A program made the position numbers and the translations under genes. A stretch of DNA of 64,000 nt from Ascarosepion bandense (taxonomy: Eukaryota > Mollusca > Cephalopoda > Sepiida > Sepiidae): the NCBI GenBank assembly GCA_037127315.1, contig JBBBDQ010001457.1, positions 197,501 through 261,500 of the forward strand. The letters are read 5' to 3'. The notes beneath the pieces are model-generated. The model searched no databases, was not told the origin of the DNA, and saw nothing but the letters and a program-made list of their open reading frames with translations. Below are positions 23,265 through 33,764 of the stretch, one piece after another. The stretch's first letter is position 1, and each line of letters begins with the position of its first letter.

Positions 23265-25068
23265 AATAATAATTGTTTTCATTGCTTAAAGAAAACGATG
23301 TCGTATTTTAAAAGGAAAGTCTTTATTATTTTAGTTATCCACTAATTCTTTTATTGTTCATGAGTTATTATATTATGATTTTTTTAAACTCATTTTGCAT
23401 TTTTATAATCTTTAATTATTAAAATTTAAAATACATGTTTGCTATTTTTTTTTTTTTAGATAAACCATGGTGTACAGTAGGTACCTCCACTAAATTGCTG
23501 AAAAAAAAAACAGCATAATACGAAGAAAAAATCAAAATGTACTTTTCCCATCAAAATGTTTATGTTATTATTAAGTGGAAAGATCAAGTTATTTTTCAAT
23601 TATTTTTTTTTTAATTTTAGTTCTTTCTAACACTTTCGAAATTTTGGTAAAAATTTATTTTCGTTAGCGGGGAGCCAAATAGTTGCGTCAGTTCAGAGTG
23701 GAAAACGTAATATTACATAACTCAGTTTTCATCCGGTGATAAACACATTAATTTGAAAATTCTTGCAAAAATCGAATAATTAACGGATTTTAATAAAACT
23801 TTCAGTACTTATTCACAAATGAAATTATCTTTGAAAATATTGTTTCTAAAAAATGTTGGTAAAGATATTTTTTGCATCTATTACTCCCCACTCCACGTAA
23901 ATTAATGAAATTTCAAGAAATTAAATTCTGTAGGCAACATTGATTTTATTAGTTAAACGCAGGCCTCATTGTGGAATATAAATCATGTATTATTTTTTTT
24001 CAACTATTTAGCACTGTTTACCAAAAATCTGCTCCGTATAGTAAAATTTAAAAAATGCAATAAAACTATGACATTATTTAATTAGATAAGCTTTTAATTG
24101 CTTTAATAAATAATATAAATTAAGGACATGATTGTCTGAAAAAATGTTTTTCGATTAATAATGAATTATTTTCACTTTTTTTAATTATAATAATTTATAA
24201 AGTTTCAAAAATACTTTAAAAATATTTCCAAGACTTTTAAAAGTTAGGTTTGTGGGCTATAAAGTGAAGACTATAATCACTAATCGAAAATTAAAATGTT
24301 TAATACAAATTATCTAGCCATTGTAGTTTTAAAATAATTTCCAATATTTCTTTTGTTAGTGGGGGATTTTAATTTTTTTGTTTTTTGTATGGTAATTTCT
24401 ATGTGTACGTTAAAAAATCATGTGTTTTACGGTTTCTTTTCCTTACCGGAAAAAAATGTGTACAATTATGTCACTTGTTTTCGCCATTTTTCTTATCTCT
24501 CATCTGTCGAGCTGTCAACACATTTCAAATACGGCGGAAAGGTCGGAATGTTCAACTCTGTGATTAGGAAACACTTTTATTCTAAATTTCATACTATAAA
24601 TAAGTAATACTTCTGTAAATCAGATTAATTTAGCATTAAATTTGCTAATTTTCTAAAAATAATGTGTCACAGATGTAGATTTTATTTGTGCAAATTTTTA
24701 AAATCTTTACAAATATGTCAATCACTCAAAAATAGCCAAAGAATTGAAAACTTTCAAAAAATTAAAAGATTTTAAATTCTAATAAATGTCAGCAAAATAC
24801 CCTGCTGAATTACCAAAGCATTTTGCTTTACTGGAAATAGTAAATTTTATCATTTACCTTTCAATTAAAACTAAAATAAAAGTTTCAAGAATTTTTTATT
24901 TATTTTTAAATATTCAGTTTAAAAGCTAATTATCGAAAATGTGTGAAGGTATCTACTATACAGGGATGATTTTTTATAAGTGCTATTTAGCAAGTTCAGT
25001 TTATCAAGAAAAATATCTCACTATTAATTATTATATTCGAAACATTTCACATTGTATTTGTTAAACAC

Positions 25069-25069
<1 letters not shown>
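23265..25069. other. Long AT-rich stretch, nothing recognised
   Basis: ORFs near 24353-24607 are open by chance composition and show no motif. I see no repeat family and no RNA. Confidence 0.4.
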
Positions 25070-25100
<31 letters not shown>

Positions 25101-25952
25101 GTTAATACTCATCGATGGTTACGTGCATCTGGATTAAAGTCTGAAACTGAAGGCTTTATTCTTGCAGCACAAGACCAAAGTCTTTTCACTAGAAACTTTC
25201 AGGCAAATATTATGCATAATAATATGGATCCAAAATGCAGGTTTTGTGATAAACACCAAGAAACAATAGACCACCTAATCTCAGGCTGTTCTGTGCTTGC
25301 CCCAAATGAATATAAAAATCGCCACGATAGAGTTGGGCAATATTTACATTGGGCAATGTGCAAACATTATGGAAAAGCTGTAAACAAACAATGGTATGAA
25401 CATCACCCAGCACCGGTTACAGAAATAGAAGATGTAACCATTCTATGGGATTACACCATCTACACAGACAGAAAAATTGAAGCAAACAGGCCAAACATTA
25501 TTGTTAAAAACCAGAAGGAGAAAACTTGTCTATTAATTGATATGGCTTGTCCAGCGGATTGTAACATAGCAATCAAGGAATTTGAAAAACTGTCAAAATA
25601 TAAAGACCTGGAAATTGAAATAGAAAAAATGTGGAAATTGAAAACAAGAGTTGTGCCAGTGATAGTAGGTGCACTTGGAATGATAAAAAATGGAACAAAA
25701 CAACACATTGAAAGAATCCCTGGAAACCCCAGCTTAAGAGATATACAAAAAATTGTCTTATTAAGTACAGCCCACACACTAAGGAAAACTTTACCTATGT
25801 AATGCTGGGGATGATAGGGAAGATAGAAAAACATGAAATGGAGCCATAACAACACGCCACGACCTGCCTTAGGTCTCCCCGCAGACTTGGTTGGTAGTGA
25901 GACCAAAGCAGAAATCGAAATATTATGAAAAATGACATAATAATAATAATAA
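25070..25952 (+). mobile_element. Dong/R4-type retrotransposon, 5'-truncated copy
   Basis: Flanked by (TAA)n at 25070-25098 and about 25937-25952. The segment 25101-25936 matches 27859-28696 of the next copy with only a handful of differences and no indel in the coding part. Only the zinc knuckle, nuclease domain and 3' UTR remain. Insertion into TAA repeats fits the Dong lineage of the R4 clade. Confidence 0.85.
25101..25802 (+). CDS. Dong/R4 ORF C-terminus: zinc knuckle and restriction-like endonuclease (partial)
   Basis: The frame is open from the truncation point; the first ATG is at 25212. It encodes a knuckle of form C-x2-C-x8-H-x4-C (CRFC...HLISGC). The restriction-like nuclease region follows: RPNIIV, LLIDMACPAD fourteen residues later, and KYKDLEIEIEKMW. 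In R2/R4-type elements this domain nicks the target. The usual PD motif reads PN here. Without an RT this copy cannot move by itself. It ends TLPM, where the downstream copy has TLSM. Confidence 0.85.
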   Translation, partial: VNTHRWLRASGLKSETEGFILAAQDQSLFTRNFQANIMHNNMDPKCRFCDKHQETIDHLISGCSVLAPNEYKNRHDRVGQYLHWAMCKHYGKAVNKQWYEHHPAPVTEIEDVTILWDYTIYTDRKIEANRPNIIVKNQKEKTCLLIDMACPADCNIAIKEFEKLSKYKDLEIEIEKMWKLKTRVVPVIVGALGMIKNGTKQHIERIPGNPSLRDIQKIVLLSTAHTLRKTLPM

Positions 25953-25960
25953 AGAAAAAA

Positions 25961-26121
25961 GAAAAAATAAAGCAAAAAATCCAACTGAAGGCTCAAAGAA
26001 TAAGGCGCTATGAGAAAATAGCAAGATTTTACAGACAAAACAAGATTTTTCAAACCGATACAAAGAGATTTTACAGGGAAATAGGTAAAAAAAGAATTGA
26101 AGTGACAGTCCCCCCCCCCCC
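25961..26121 (+). pseudogene. N-terminal part of the Dong/R4 ORF, out of frame
   Basis: The frame opening at 25925 encodes a basic stretch with RRYEKIARFYRQNKIF and FYREIGKKRIEV, then proline codons in the C run at 26110-26121. The conserved continuation (EEVTQFWEKIW) lies in the next frame from 26125. The poly-C run is therefore the likely site of a frameshift by slippage. The initial lysine-rich residues come from the microsatellite, not the element. Confidence 0.65.
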
Positions 26122-26124
26122 AGA

Positions 26125-27678
26125 ATGGAAGAAGTCACACAGTTCTGGGAAAAGATATGGGCTTGCCCTAAAGAACATAGCAAGGAAGTACATTGGATTG
26201 AGCAAGAGATAGAACGAATGAAAAATAAACCAGAACAGGCATGGACTGGAATTACAGAAGAGGATGATGTTAAATTTGCACTAAAAAAAGCACACAATTG
26301 GAAATTCCCAGGTATAGATAAAATTCCTAACTTTTGGCTATATTATTTAAATACAGCACATAAAAAACTATCCAAAGAACTTCAAGAAATGGTTGACGAT
26401 CCCACTAAAATTCCTGCATGGATGACCAAAGGAATTACATTTCTTCTACCCAAGAATGGTGACACAAACAACCCGAAAAACTACAGACCAATTACATGTC
26501 TTCCGACAACATATAAACTATTAACATCTATTTTAACAAAACAGACATGTTTATTCTCAGAAAGAAATGACATGATACCGCTTGAACAAAAAGGGTGCAA
26601 ACGTGGCTGTTATGGATGTAAAGACCAATTGCTAATTAACAAAATGATCCTGGAAAACTGCTACAGTACAAAGAAAAATCTTAGTACTGCCTGGATAGAT
26701 TATCGAAAGGCATTCGATAGTGTGCCACATTCCTGGATTTTAAAGACTTTAAATATATACAAGATATCACCCGTCATCATCAATTTCATCAAACAGTGCA
26801 TGTCTATATGGAAAACAACCCTTTACCTCAATCATATAAATGGAACCTATAAGTCTGATGAAATAAACATCAAAAGAGGTATATTTCAAGGTGATTCTTT
26901 ATCTCCCTTACTATTCTGCATATCATTAATTGCACTAACCAGTCAACTTAATAAGACAGAATGTGGTTATAAAATAGGCCAAAAGAAAATAAGCCATCTA
27001 TTTTACATGGATGACTTAAAGTTATATGCTAAGAATGATAATGAGCTGGAAGGTCTTCTGCAAACTGTAAAATGCTTCAGCGAAAACATTGGGATGAAAT
27101 TCAATTTGAATAAATGTGCTAAAGCTACAGTTTTACGTGGATCAATACAAGAAACATCCTCAATTAGCTTAGACCCTGCTGTAACAATAAAAGAATTGAA
27201 ACCAGAAGAAGCTTATAAATACCTAGGTGTAAATGAGAGCGAAAACATTCACCACAAAAAAATGAAAGAAATAGTGCGTAAAGAGTACTATAGAAGGCTA
27301 CGAATGATATTAAAAACTGAATTGAATTCACAGAACAGAGTTATGGCCATTAATAGCCTTGCAATCCCAGTTGTCCAATATAGCTTTAACATCTTAAACT
27401 GGACTCTAAACGACATCAGGCGAATGGATGCTAAAACAAGAAAGCTTCTTTCTAAGCAGAAGATGCATCATCCAAAGGCTGATGTAGACCGTCTATACAT
27501 ACCCCGTAAAGAAGGTGGAAGAGGTCTTATTCAGCTGGAATTGACATACAAGACAACAACTATTGACTTACTAACATACATAGAAACAACAAAGGATTGG
27601 ATGATACAATTAGTAAGGCAACATGAAGAAAGAAAGAAAAAATATTCAATAATAAAAGAAGGCAGTAAATACAAATAA
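26125..27678 (+). CDS. Reverse transcriptase of a Dong/R4-type element
   Basis: 517 codons. RT signatures appear in order: PKNYRPITCLPTTYKL at about residue 118, AWIDYRKAFDSVP near 190 with the first catalytic Asp, GIFQGDSLSPLLF at 252 and YMDDLKLY at 294 with the Asp pair. A thumb region and PKADVDRLYIPRKEGGRG follow. The catalytic residues I can see are intact. The protein would copy element RNA at the nicked target. The reading frame ends at TAA 27676-27678, after which the same frame stays open to 28560. The ATG is probably not the native start, since homologous sequence continues upstream in another frame. Confidence 0.88.
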   Translation: MEEVTQFWEKIWACPKEHSKEVHWIEQEIERMKNKPEQAWTGITEEDDVKFALKKAHNWKFPGIDKIPNFWLYYLNTAHKKLSKELQEMVDDPTKIPAWMTKGITFLLPKNGDTNNPKNYRPITCLPTTYKLLTSILTKQTCLFSERNDMIPLEQKGCKRGCYGCKDQLLINKMILENCYSTKKNLSTAWIDYRKAFDSVPHSWILKTLNIYKISPVIINFIKQCMSIWKTTLYLNHINGTYKSDEINIKRGIFQGDSLSPLLFCISLIALTSQLNKTECGYKIGQKKISHLFYMDDLKLYAKNDNELEGLLQTVKCFSENIGMKFNLNKCAKATVLRGSIQETSSISLDPAVTIKELKPEEAYKYLGVNESENIHHKKMKEIVRKEYYRRLRMILKTELNSQNRVMAINSLAIPVVQYSFNILNWTLNDIRRMDAKTRKLLSKQKMHHPKADVDRLYIPRKEGGRGLIQLELTYKTTTIDLLTYIETTKDWMIQLVRQHEERKKKYSIIKEGSKYK

Positions 27679-27747
27679 GATTTACAGTTAGTAGATTCTG
27701 TAGAAAAGCAAAACAGAAGCCAAGAACCAACTATTGCGGCAAAACAA

Positions 27748-28560
27748 ATGAAAATGAAAGCCAAAGATAAAGCTCTTGAACAGATGAAACAGCGCTGGCA
27801 AGACAAACCTCTGCATCGCCAATATCCAGAACGTGCCAATAAATCCAATGTTGATAAAGTTAATACTCATCGATGGTTACGTGCATCTGGATTAAAGTCT
27901 GAAACTGAAGGCTTTATTCTTGCAGCACAAGACCAAAGTCTTTTCACTAGAAACTTTCAGGCAAATATTATGCATAATAATATGGATCCAAAATGCAGGT
28001 TTTGTGATAAACACCAAGAAACAATAGACCACCTAATCTCAGGCTGTTCTGTGCTTGCCCCAAATGAATATAAAAATCGCCACGATAGAGTTGGGCAATA
28101 TTTACATTGGGCAATGTGCAAACATTATGGAAAAGCTGTAAACAAACAATGGTATGAACATCACCCAGCACCGGTTACAGAAATAGAAGATGTAACCATT
28201 CTATGGGATTACACCATCTACACAGACAGAAAAATTGAAGCAAACAGGCCAAACATTATTGTTAAAAACCAGAAGGAGAAAACTTGTCTATTAATTGATA
28301 TGGCTTGTCCAGCGGATTGTAACATAGCAATCAAGGAATTTGAAAAACTGTCAAAATATAAAGACCTGGAAATTGAAATAGAAAAAATGTGGAAATTGAA
28401 AACAAGAGTTGTGCCAGTGATAGTAGGTGCACTTGGAATGATAAAAAATGGAACAAAACAACACATTGAAAGAATCCCTGGAAACCCCAGCTTAAGAGAT
28501 ATACAAAAAATTGTCTTATTAAGTACAGCCCACACACTAAGGAAAACTTTATCTATGTAA
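27748..28560 (+). CDS. Zinc knuckle and restriction-like endonuclease of the Dong/R4 element
   Basis: 270 codons in the same frame as the RT; the frame is actually open from 27679. The knuckle C-x2-C-x8-H-x4-C covers residues 83-100. The nuclease region has RPN at 167-169, LLID with Asp 184 and the KYKDLEIEIEKMW block near 210. R2/R4 nucleases normally show PD then D after 12-14 residues. Asn at 169 replaces the first catalytic Asp, so nicking is probably lost. In an intact element this would be the C-terminus of one polyprotein with the RT. Confidence 0.87.
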   Translation: MKMKAKDKALEQMKQRWQDKPLHRQYPERANKSNVDKVNTHRWLRASGLKSETEGFILAAQDQSLFTRNFQANIMHNNMDPKCRFCDKHQETIDHLISGCSVLAPNEYKNRHDRVGQYLHWAMCKHYGKAVNKQWYEHHPAPVTEIEDVTILWDYTIYTDRKIEANRPNIIVKNQKEKTCLLIDMACPADCNIAIKEFEKLSKYKDLEIEIEKMWKLKTRVVPVIVGALGMIKNGTKQHIERIPGNPSLRDIQKIVLLSTAHTLRKTLSM

Positions 28561-28789
28561 TGCTGGGGATGATAGGGAAGATAGAAAAACATGAAATGGA
28601 GCCATAACAACACGCCACGACCTGCCTTGGGTCTCCCCGCAGACTTGGTTGGTAGTGAGACCAAAGCAGAAATCGAAATATGATGAAAAAATGACATAAT
28701 AATAATAATAATAATGATAATAATAATAATAATCTTTAAGCGTAACATTTCTTTTTTTCATGAAACAGGAAGTAAATTTCGAATTGTAG

Positions 28790-30098
28790 AAAAAGCATTT
28801 CGAGTAGTAATGTTTTGTTTCGGTTTGTTTTGTCTTGTTTAACGCTGACTATTAAGTAACGTGATATTTTTCATGACCGAGGATGCCATTTTAAAGTTAT
28901 AAGAAAAGAATCCCGAAGAGTAATGTCTGTTTTTTTGTATCCATGAATATTCTTTTAATATAGTCGATTTCTTTCTCTACCATTTATCATTCAAACCTTT
29001 TTAACATTTGCCTATAATTCTATTCATTTATCATTTTCTTATTTATTTATTGTAATGAATGTAACGTAAAGTAACGTAACATTTTTACTGCCAAGGATGT
29101 ATTTTCAAATTTTCGTACTGTTTGTTGTGCTTATCACTGACTATTAATGTAGTTAAAGTCAATGTCTATAATTAATCATTCAAAACTTATTAATATTTGC
29201 CTATAATTCTATTTATTTATCATTTTCTTATTTAATAATTTATTATTAAGTTGACTGGTTATTTATTAATTTAGTAATGTTTGTTGTGTTTATCACTGAC
29301 TATTTGCTTAATGTAGGTAAAGTCATCGTCTATAATTTATCATTCAAAACTTTTTAAGATTTGCCTATAATTCTATTTATTTATCATTTTCTTATTTATT
29401 AATTGTAATGAATGTAACGTAAAGTAACGTAACATTTTTTTACTGCCGATAATGTATTTTCAAATTTTTTAGAAAAGCTTTTCAAGTCGTAATGTTTGTT
29501 GTGTTTATCACTGACTATTCGCTATAATTGATTTCTTTCTCTATAATTTATTATTCAGTTCCTTTTAACATTTGCTTGTGGTGCAGTGGATATCGGCTCG
29601 GAACGAGAAATCAAAGTTCGAATTCCAGTTGGACTCGTTGCATTCACTTATGCGCAAATGCCCTTGGGAAAGATATTAATCCGTCGTTGATCCCTCCAGC
29701 TATGGGTTAAATAGATGGAAAATTGAATTTATTACCCTTGTTGGGCAACCGAGGAAAATAATGGCAACCTACAGCGGGGAAAATGTTCTTTTAAGTCAGT
29801 CATGATTCTTTCGAGACATGATCGCTCAAGCGAGTATCAAGTATGGCACTTTACTGACTGACTATAATTCTATTCACTTATTTTTTTTTCTTATTTATTG
29901 ATTGTAATGAATGTAACGTAAATTAACGCAACATTTTTTTAGTTTTGATGACTTATTTTCAAATTTTTAGTAAATCATATCAAATAGTAATCTTTGTTTA
30001 TCTCTGACAATTCGTTTAATATAGGCGATTCATTTCGTTACCATTTATCATTCAGGCATTTTATCATGTGCCTAGAACTTTTATTTATCTATACTTTA
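28790..30098. repeat. Degenerate tandem repeat interrupted by a SINE
   Basis: Recurring blocks include AATGAATGTAACGTAAAGTAACG, TTATCACTGACTATT, TTATCATTCAAAAC and TTTGCCTATAATTCTATT. They occur several times at spacings of about 180-360 bp. The SINE at 29575-29863 splits one AACATTTGC/CTATAATTCTATTCA junction. Confidence 0.75.
29575..29863 (+). mobile_element. SINE family A
   Basis: The head lacks a few bases before the B box (AAATCAAAGTTCGAATTCC), and the central domain is diverged. It sits inside the tandem repeat. Confidence 0.82.
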
Positions 30099-30367
30099 GG
30101 ATGTGCGTGGTGGTCCAGTGGATATCGGCTCGGAACGAGAAATCGGAGAGCCGAGTTCGAATTCCAGTTGAATTCATTGCATTCACTTACGCGCAAATAC
30201 CCTTGGGAAAGGTATTAATCTGTCTCTTCCTTCCAGTTATGGGTTAAATAACAGGACAGATTGGGTTCTATAGTATTGGCAGGCAACCAGTCTACCGCAG
30301 AAAGCAATGGCAACCTATTGCGGGATAATCTTCTGCTCAGTCAGTCATGTCTCTTTCGGGACATGAT
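30099..30367 (+). mobile_element. SINE family A, 3'-truncated
   Basis: The head and most of the central domain are present. It stops at GGGACATGAT, where the 240-bp duplicated block begins. Confidence 0.85.
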
Positions 30368-30607
30368 ATATTGATTATAATATAGAATTGATTCCCCATT
30401 TTATACCCACATTATAATTTATCATAAAGTGTTTCAGTGATGACGTCGGTTCTGATTTCGGATTAGATTAATGGGCAAAAATAACATTCAAGAAAAAGAG
30501 AATTACAGAAACACGTTCAATAGATCAAAAGTTTGTCATAAAGATTAAAGAACAGGAACAAGAAGAAGCTTATAAATATCTAGGAATCAGCGAAGGAGAT
30601 AGAATAC
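30368..30607. repeat. Direct repeat, first copy (240 bp)
   Basis: It matches 30810-31049 at a constant offset of 442, with few substitutions and no indel. Its end encodes EEAYKYLGIS, related to the Dong/R4 RT. Confidence 0.93.
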
Positions 30608-30770
30608 TTCTTTTTCTTTTATGTGCCCTGTCCCTTTAGGACGTAGGCGATCATGGCTTTCTACGTCTCCCTATCCCTGGTGGCTCTTAGCACGCTTTCT
30701 CCTGTTACACCACCCAAATCCTGCTCTGCCATCCACGAGCTCAAGCCCATAAATCTAGAATATAAATGTA
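30608..30770 (-). mobile_element. RTE-like LINE 3' fragment
   Basis: The reverse complement of this segment matches 59668-59760 (GGTGTAACAGGAG, AGAGCCACCAGGGATAGGGA, AAAGCCATGA, CAGGGCACATA). It separates the two 240-bp direct repeats. Confidence 0.75.
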
Positions 30771-30809
30771 TAGAAACTAGCATGGCCACAAAATGAGGGA
30801 TCAGTTTAT

Positions 30810-31049
30810 ATATTGATTATAATATAGAATTGATCCCCCATATTATACCCACATTATAATTTCTCATAAAATGTTTCAGTGATGACGTCGGTTCTGATTT
30901 CGGATTAGATTAATGGGCAAAAATAACATTCAAGAAAAGGAGAATTACAGAAACACGTTCAATAGATCAAAAGTTTGTCATAAAGATTAAAGAACAGGAA
31001 CAAGAAGAAGCTTATAAATATCTAGGAATCAGCGAAGGAGATGGAATAC
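30810..31049. repeat. Direct repeat, second copy (240 bp)
   Basis: Second copy of the block at 30368. It continues directly into the older Dong-like relic. Confidence 0.93.
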
Positions 31050-32850
31050 AACAGATCCAAAATTAATGAAAAAATGAGAAAAGAATACTACGGGAATGGG
31101 CGTTAAGTGTTAAATACCAAGTTGAATTCATAAAATAGATTATCAGTCATAAACACTTTGGTTGTCACTTTGGAGTAATACAGTTACAACATCCTTAATT
31201 ATACCATAGCAGACATTCACCGAATGGATGTCAAAACAAAAAAAGCTTCTCCTAGGTCACTGTGTGCACCGTCCTAAGGCTGATGTTGATCGTTTTTATA
31301 TGTCCAGATCCGAAGGAGGCATAGGATTAGTTCAACTAGAACTCTCTTATAAAACCACAACAATCAGTCTTCAAAGATACATGGAAACTTCAGAAAACTG
31401 GATGCTGATCTGTGTCAATGAACATGAAAGAAATAAACTTATTCAGTAATAAAGGACGCCAATAAATGATGTCAAAACAAAAAAGCTTCTCCCTTAACAT
31501 CTACTGCAACGGCAATGAACATCAAACAGTAAATAAAAGCAAAGACAATGTACTAAATGAAGAAACGATGTTAAGGTAAGTCAAAATTATCAAAATTCTC
31601 TGCTTGTATCAAATAAACTGTTGTAGACAGACCCCGTACCCATCAATGGTTACGTAGTACAAGACTAAAAGGTGAAAGATTTTAATTTTGCTGCACAGAA
31701 CCAATGCTTGCTAACTATTACCAAGTACACAAACTGAAAAACCAAATGACCCCCAAATGCAGATTTTGTGATAAATATCTAAAAACACTTGACCATCTTA
31801 TACCAGGTTGCATTTTTGTTAGCACCCACTGAAGGATAGAATATTAGTACCCACTCAGTATGACAGAATTGGCCAATATCTGCACAAGAAAATAAGCGAT
31901 TTTTACGGGAAGGAGACTGCTAGAAACTAGTCTGAACATCATCCAGGCCTTCTAACAATTTTACGGAACTTCACAACAGACATTGACAAAACAATCAAAT
32001 CTAATGGTCTAAGAATCGGGGGATCAAAGACCACAAGAGCAGAATGTGTTTTCTTATTGACATGGCAGTTCCTGCAGATTTTAATGCATCTTTAGAGATA
32101 TTCAAAAAACTATCAAAATACAAGGATCTTGAAGTGGAAATCTTACAAATGGGGCACATGAGGGGATTCATGATTCCAATTGTAGTTGGGCCCATCGGAC
32201 TGACTGGAAAAGGTTCCGATGTACACATTGAATTATTTCCTGGTAGCCCATGTCTTGAGCAGTTTGTTTGAATCTGAATTTTTTTTAACGGCATATCAAC
32301 CTCTGTGGGTTATTTAATGCCAAAAAGGAGGAGGTTTAAGGTATTTTCAATGTTTGGTTATAGTAAGAAGGTTAATTTAGTCAGATTTTGATTAATTTTT
32401 TATTTTTTATTTTAGAAAACTGAAAATGTCCCATAGCTTTGTATTCAAAAATGTATTGCCGGTAATATTTTTCCTTCGAAAATGTGTTATAGCAATAATT
32501 CTTTCCTTCAAAAATGTATATTTTTCGATAAAAATGTATTTTTATACTTTCATAGTGTTTTGACCCCAGTTTGGGGGTTAACTATTTGCCCATAGCTGGG
32601 ACCCTAACAGGGTCTACCATTCCGGAACAGGATGAACCTGGGAACCACAGCAATTAAGAGGTGGCTCCATGCTCCTCACAATCTCCCAAATCAGAGGCCT
32701 TGCTGCCGGATGCAGTTTACCGTCATACCCAGGATCATGTCTTAAGGAAATACAACAAATTGCAGTCACATTTATAGCTCACATTCAAAAAATGAACAGT
32801 GGAAAATGTCATGAAGCCATTTCTGATCGTAGATCTCTGGTTGCGACCCG
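30990..32850 (+). pseudogene. Older Dong/R4-like element, degenerate
   Basis: Pieces in three frames follow the young element's order: EEAYKYLGIS near 31000, then HRPKADVDRFYMSRSEGG and LVQLELSYKTTT at about 31264-31380. Then come THQWLRSTRLKG, the knuckle TPKCRFCDKYLKTLDHLIPGC near 31750, and FLIDMAVPAD with KYKDLEVEILQMG at 32044-32160. The C-terminal CLKEIQQIAVTFIAH lies at 32737 onward, beyond an inserted repeat. Stops and shifts are frequent. Divergence from the 25-28 kb copies marks it as a separate, older subfamily. Confidence 0.82.
32257..32735 (-). mobile_element. Unclassified repeat inserted in the Dong relic, 8-bp target duplication
   Basis: CATGTCTT occurs at 32249-32256 and 32736-32743. 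The 479 bp between split the relic's C-terminal coding sequence. It is the reverse-complement counterpart of the repeat at 17208-17741. Confidence 0.8.
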
Positions 32851-32869
32851 AAAATAGATTACTTTTAAT

Positions 32870-33020
32870 GGTATATAAATGAAGAAGGAGTAGGGCACTT
32901 TGCCGACGTGTAATGGTCAGAAACCTTATCTTGGTAGAACAATTATGGGTAGGGAGTTTGATCCTCACTGGGTGCTTCTACTTTCGGCTTTGTTCCACAT
33001 CTAATCATTATTAAAGAGGT
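32870..33020 (+). mobile_element. Possible tRNA-like SINE head
   Basis: GTGTAATGGTCAG near 32918 and GAGTTTGATCC near 32949 resemble A and B boxes at suitable spacing. There is one copy only, and no tail was found. Confidence 0.3.
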
Positions 33021-33764
33021 GAGATGAAGAGGTTAAAAAATGTCATTAAAAACAATGAGAAAATATTATTCTGCAAAATAACCAGTTTTTATTTTATTTT
33101 TCCATTGCATTTTTGTATACATTAAGTAAATGAAAATTCTTGTTGAACGATGATTTTTTTTTATGCAAAGTATTATTATTATGTTTCATGCAAGTTATTA
33201 TTACATTGATGCGCATGAAAATACACATGCATGCATGCAATATATGTGGGTGTATGCGTGTGTCGGTGTGTAAAAATTCAGGTATATAATGGCGGTTTTA
33301 TTGAATTATGTTACTCTTTAGGATTTCAAGATATTTTTGTGTAATTTGTTAAAATGAGATGTCAGAGTCATTTTCATTTTTGCGTAATTTAGACGACAAT
33401 TTGATCATCAGAGATAAAATATATCTGCAAGGAATATTAATAAAAGAAATTCCAATAACGCATAACATTATTTTTTCTCAAAGATACTTTTCAGAAATTG
33501 CAAGATTCTTAATGAATTTTTACATTTGCATTTGATGAAGTTCCTCATATAACAAAAAGCATGGGGCGTTTCCTCTTGTCATTTCTTATGTACAGTACAT
33601 TATATATATATATATATAATGCTCTCATTACGATTGAGCTCTCTAGAGAAGAAAATTTTAAAAACAGTTTCCACTTCTGCGATATATGCGTCACTCCTTA
33701 GAAACGAATTGAGTTCTTTCGGTGACTGGCGTGTGTTTTAAATTTTCCATACTCTGATTTCATG
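33021..33764. other. Unassigned AT-rich sequence
   Basis: It contains a short (TA)n at about 33601-33619 and a CATGCATGCA stretch near 33225. Nothing else is recognised. Confidence 0.4.

Larger units (their letters stand above)
25953..28733 (+). mobile_element. Dong/R4-type non-LTR retrotransposon, long copy
   Basis: It starts right after the TAA tail of the preceding copy and ends in (TAA)n at 28697-28733. It holds an N-terminal fragment, an RT, a zinc knuckle and a restriction-like nuclease, the domain order of the R4 clade. The 5' end is probably truncated. A frame change at a 12-base C run and one in-frame TAA interrupt the ORF. Confidence 0.87.

Noticed and set aside
24353..24607. Small secreted or membrane protein
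   Set aside because: Phe- and Lys-rich translation of AT-rich DNA without a convincing signal or homologous motif.
25460..26053. Minus-strand ORFs across the Dong/R4 copies (also 28218-28748, 25923-26297)
   Set aside because: They are antisense shadows of the retrotransposon coding strand.
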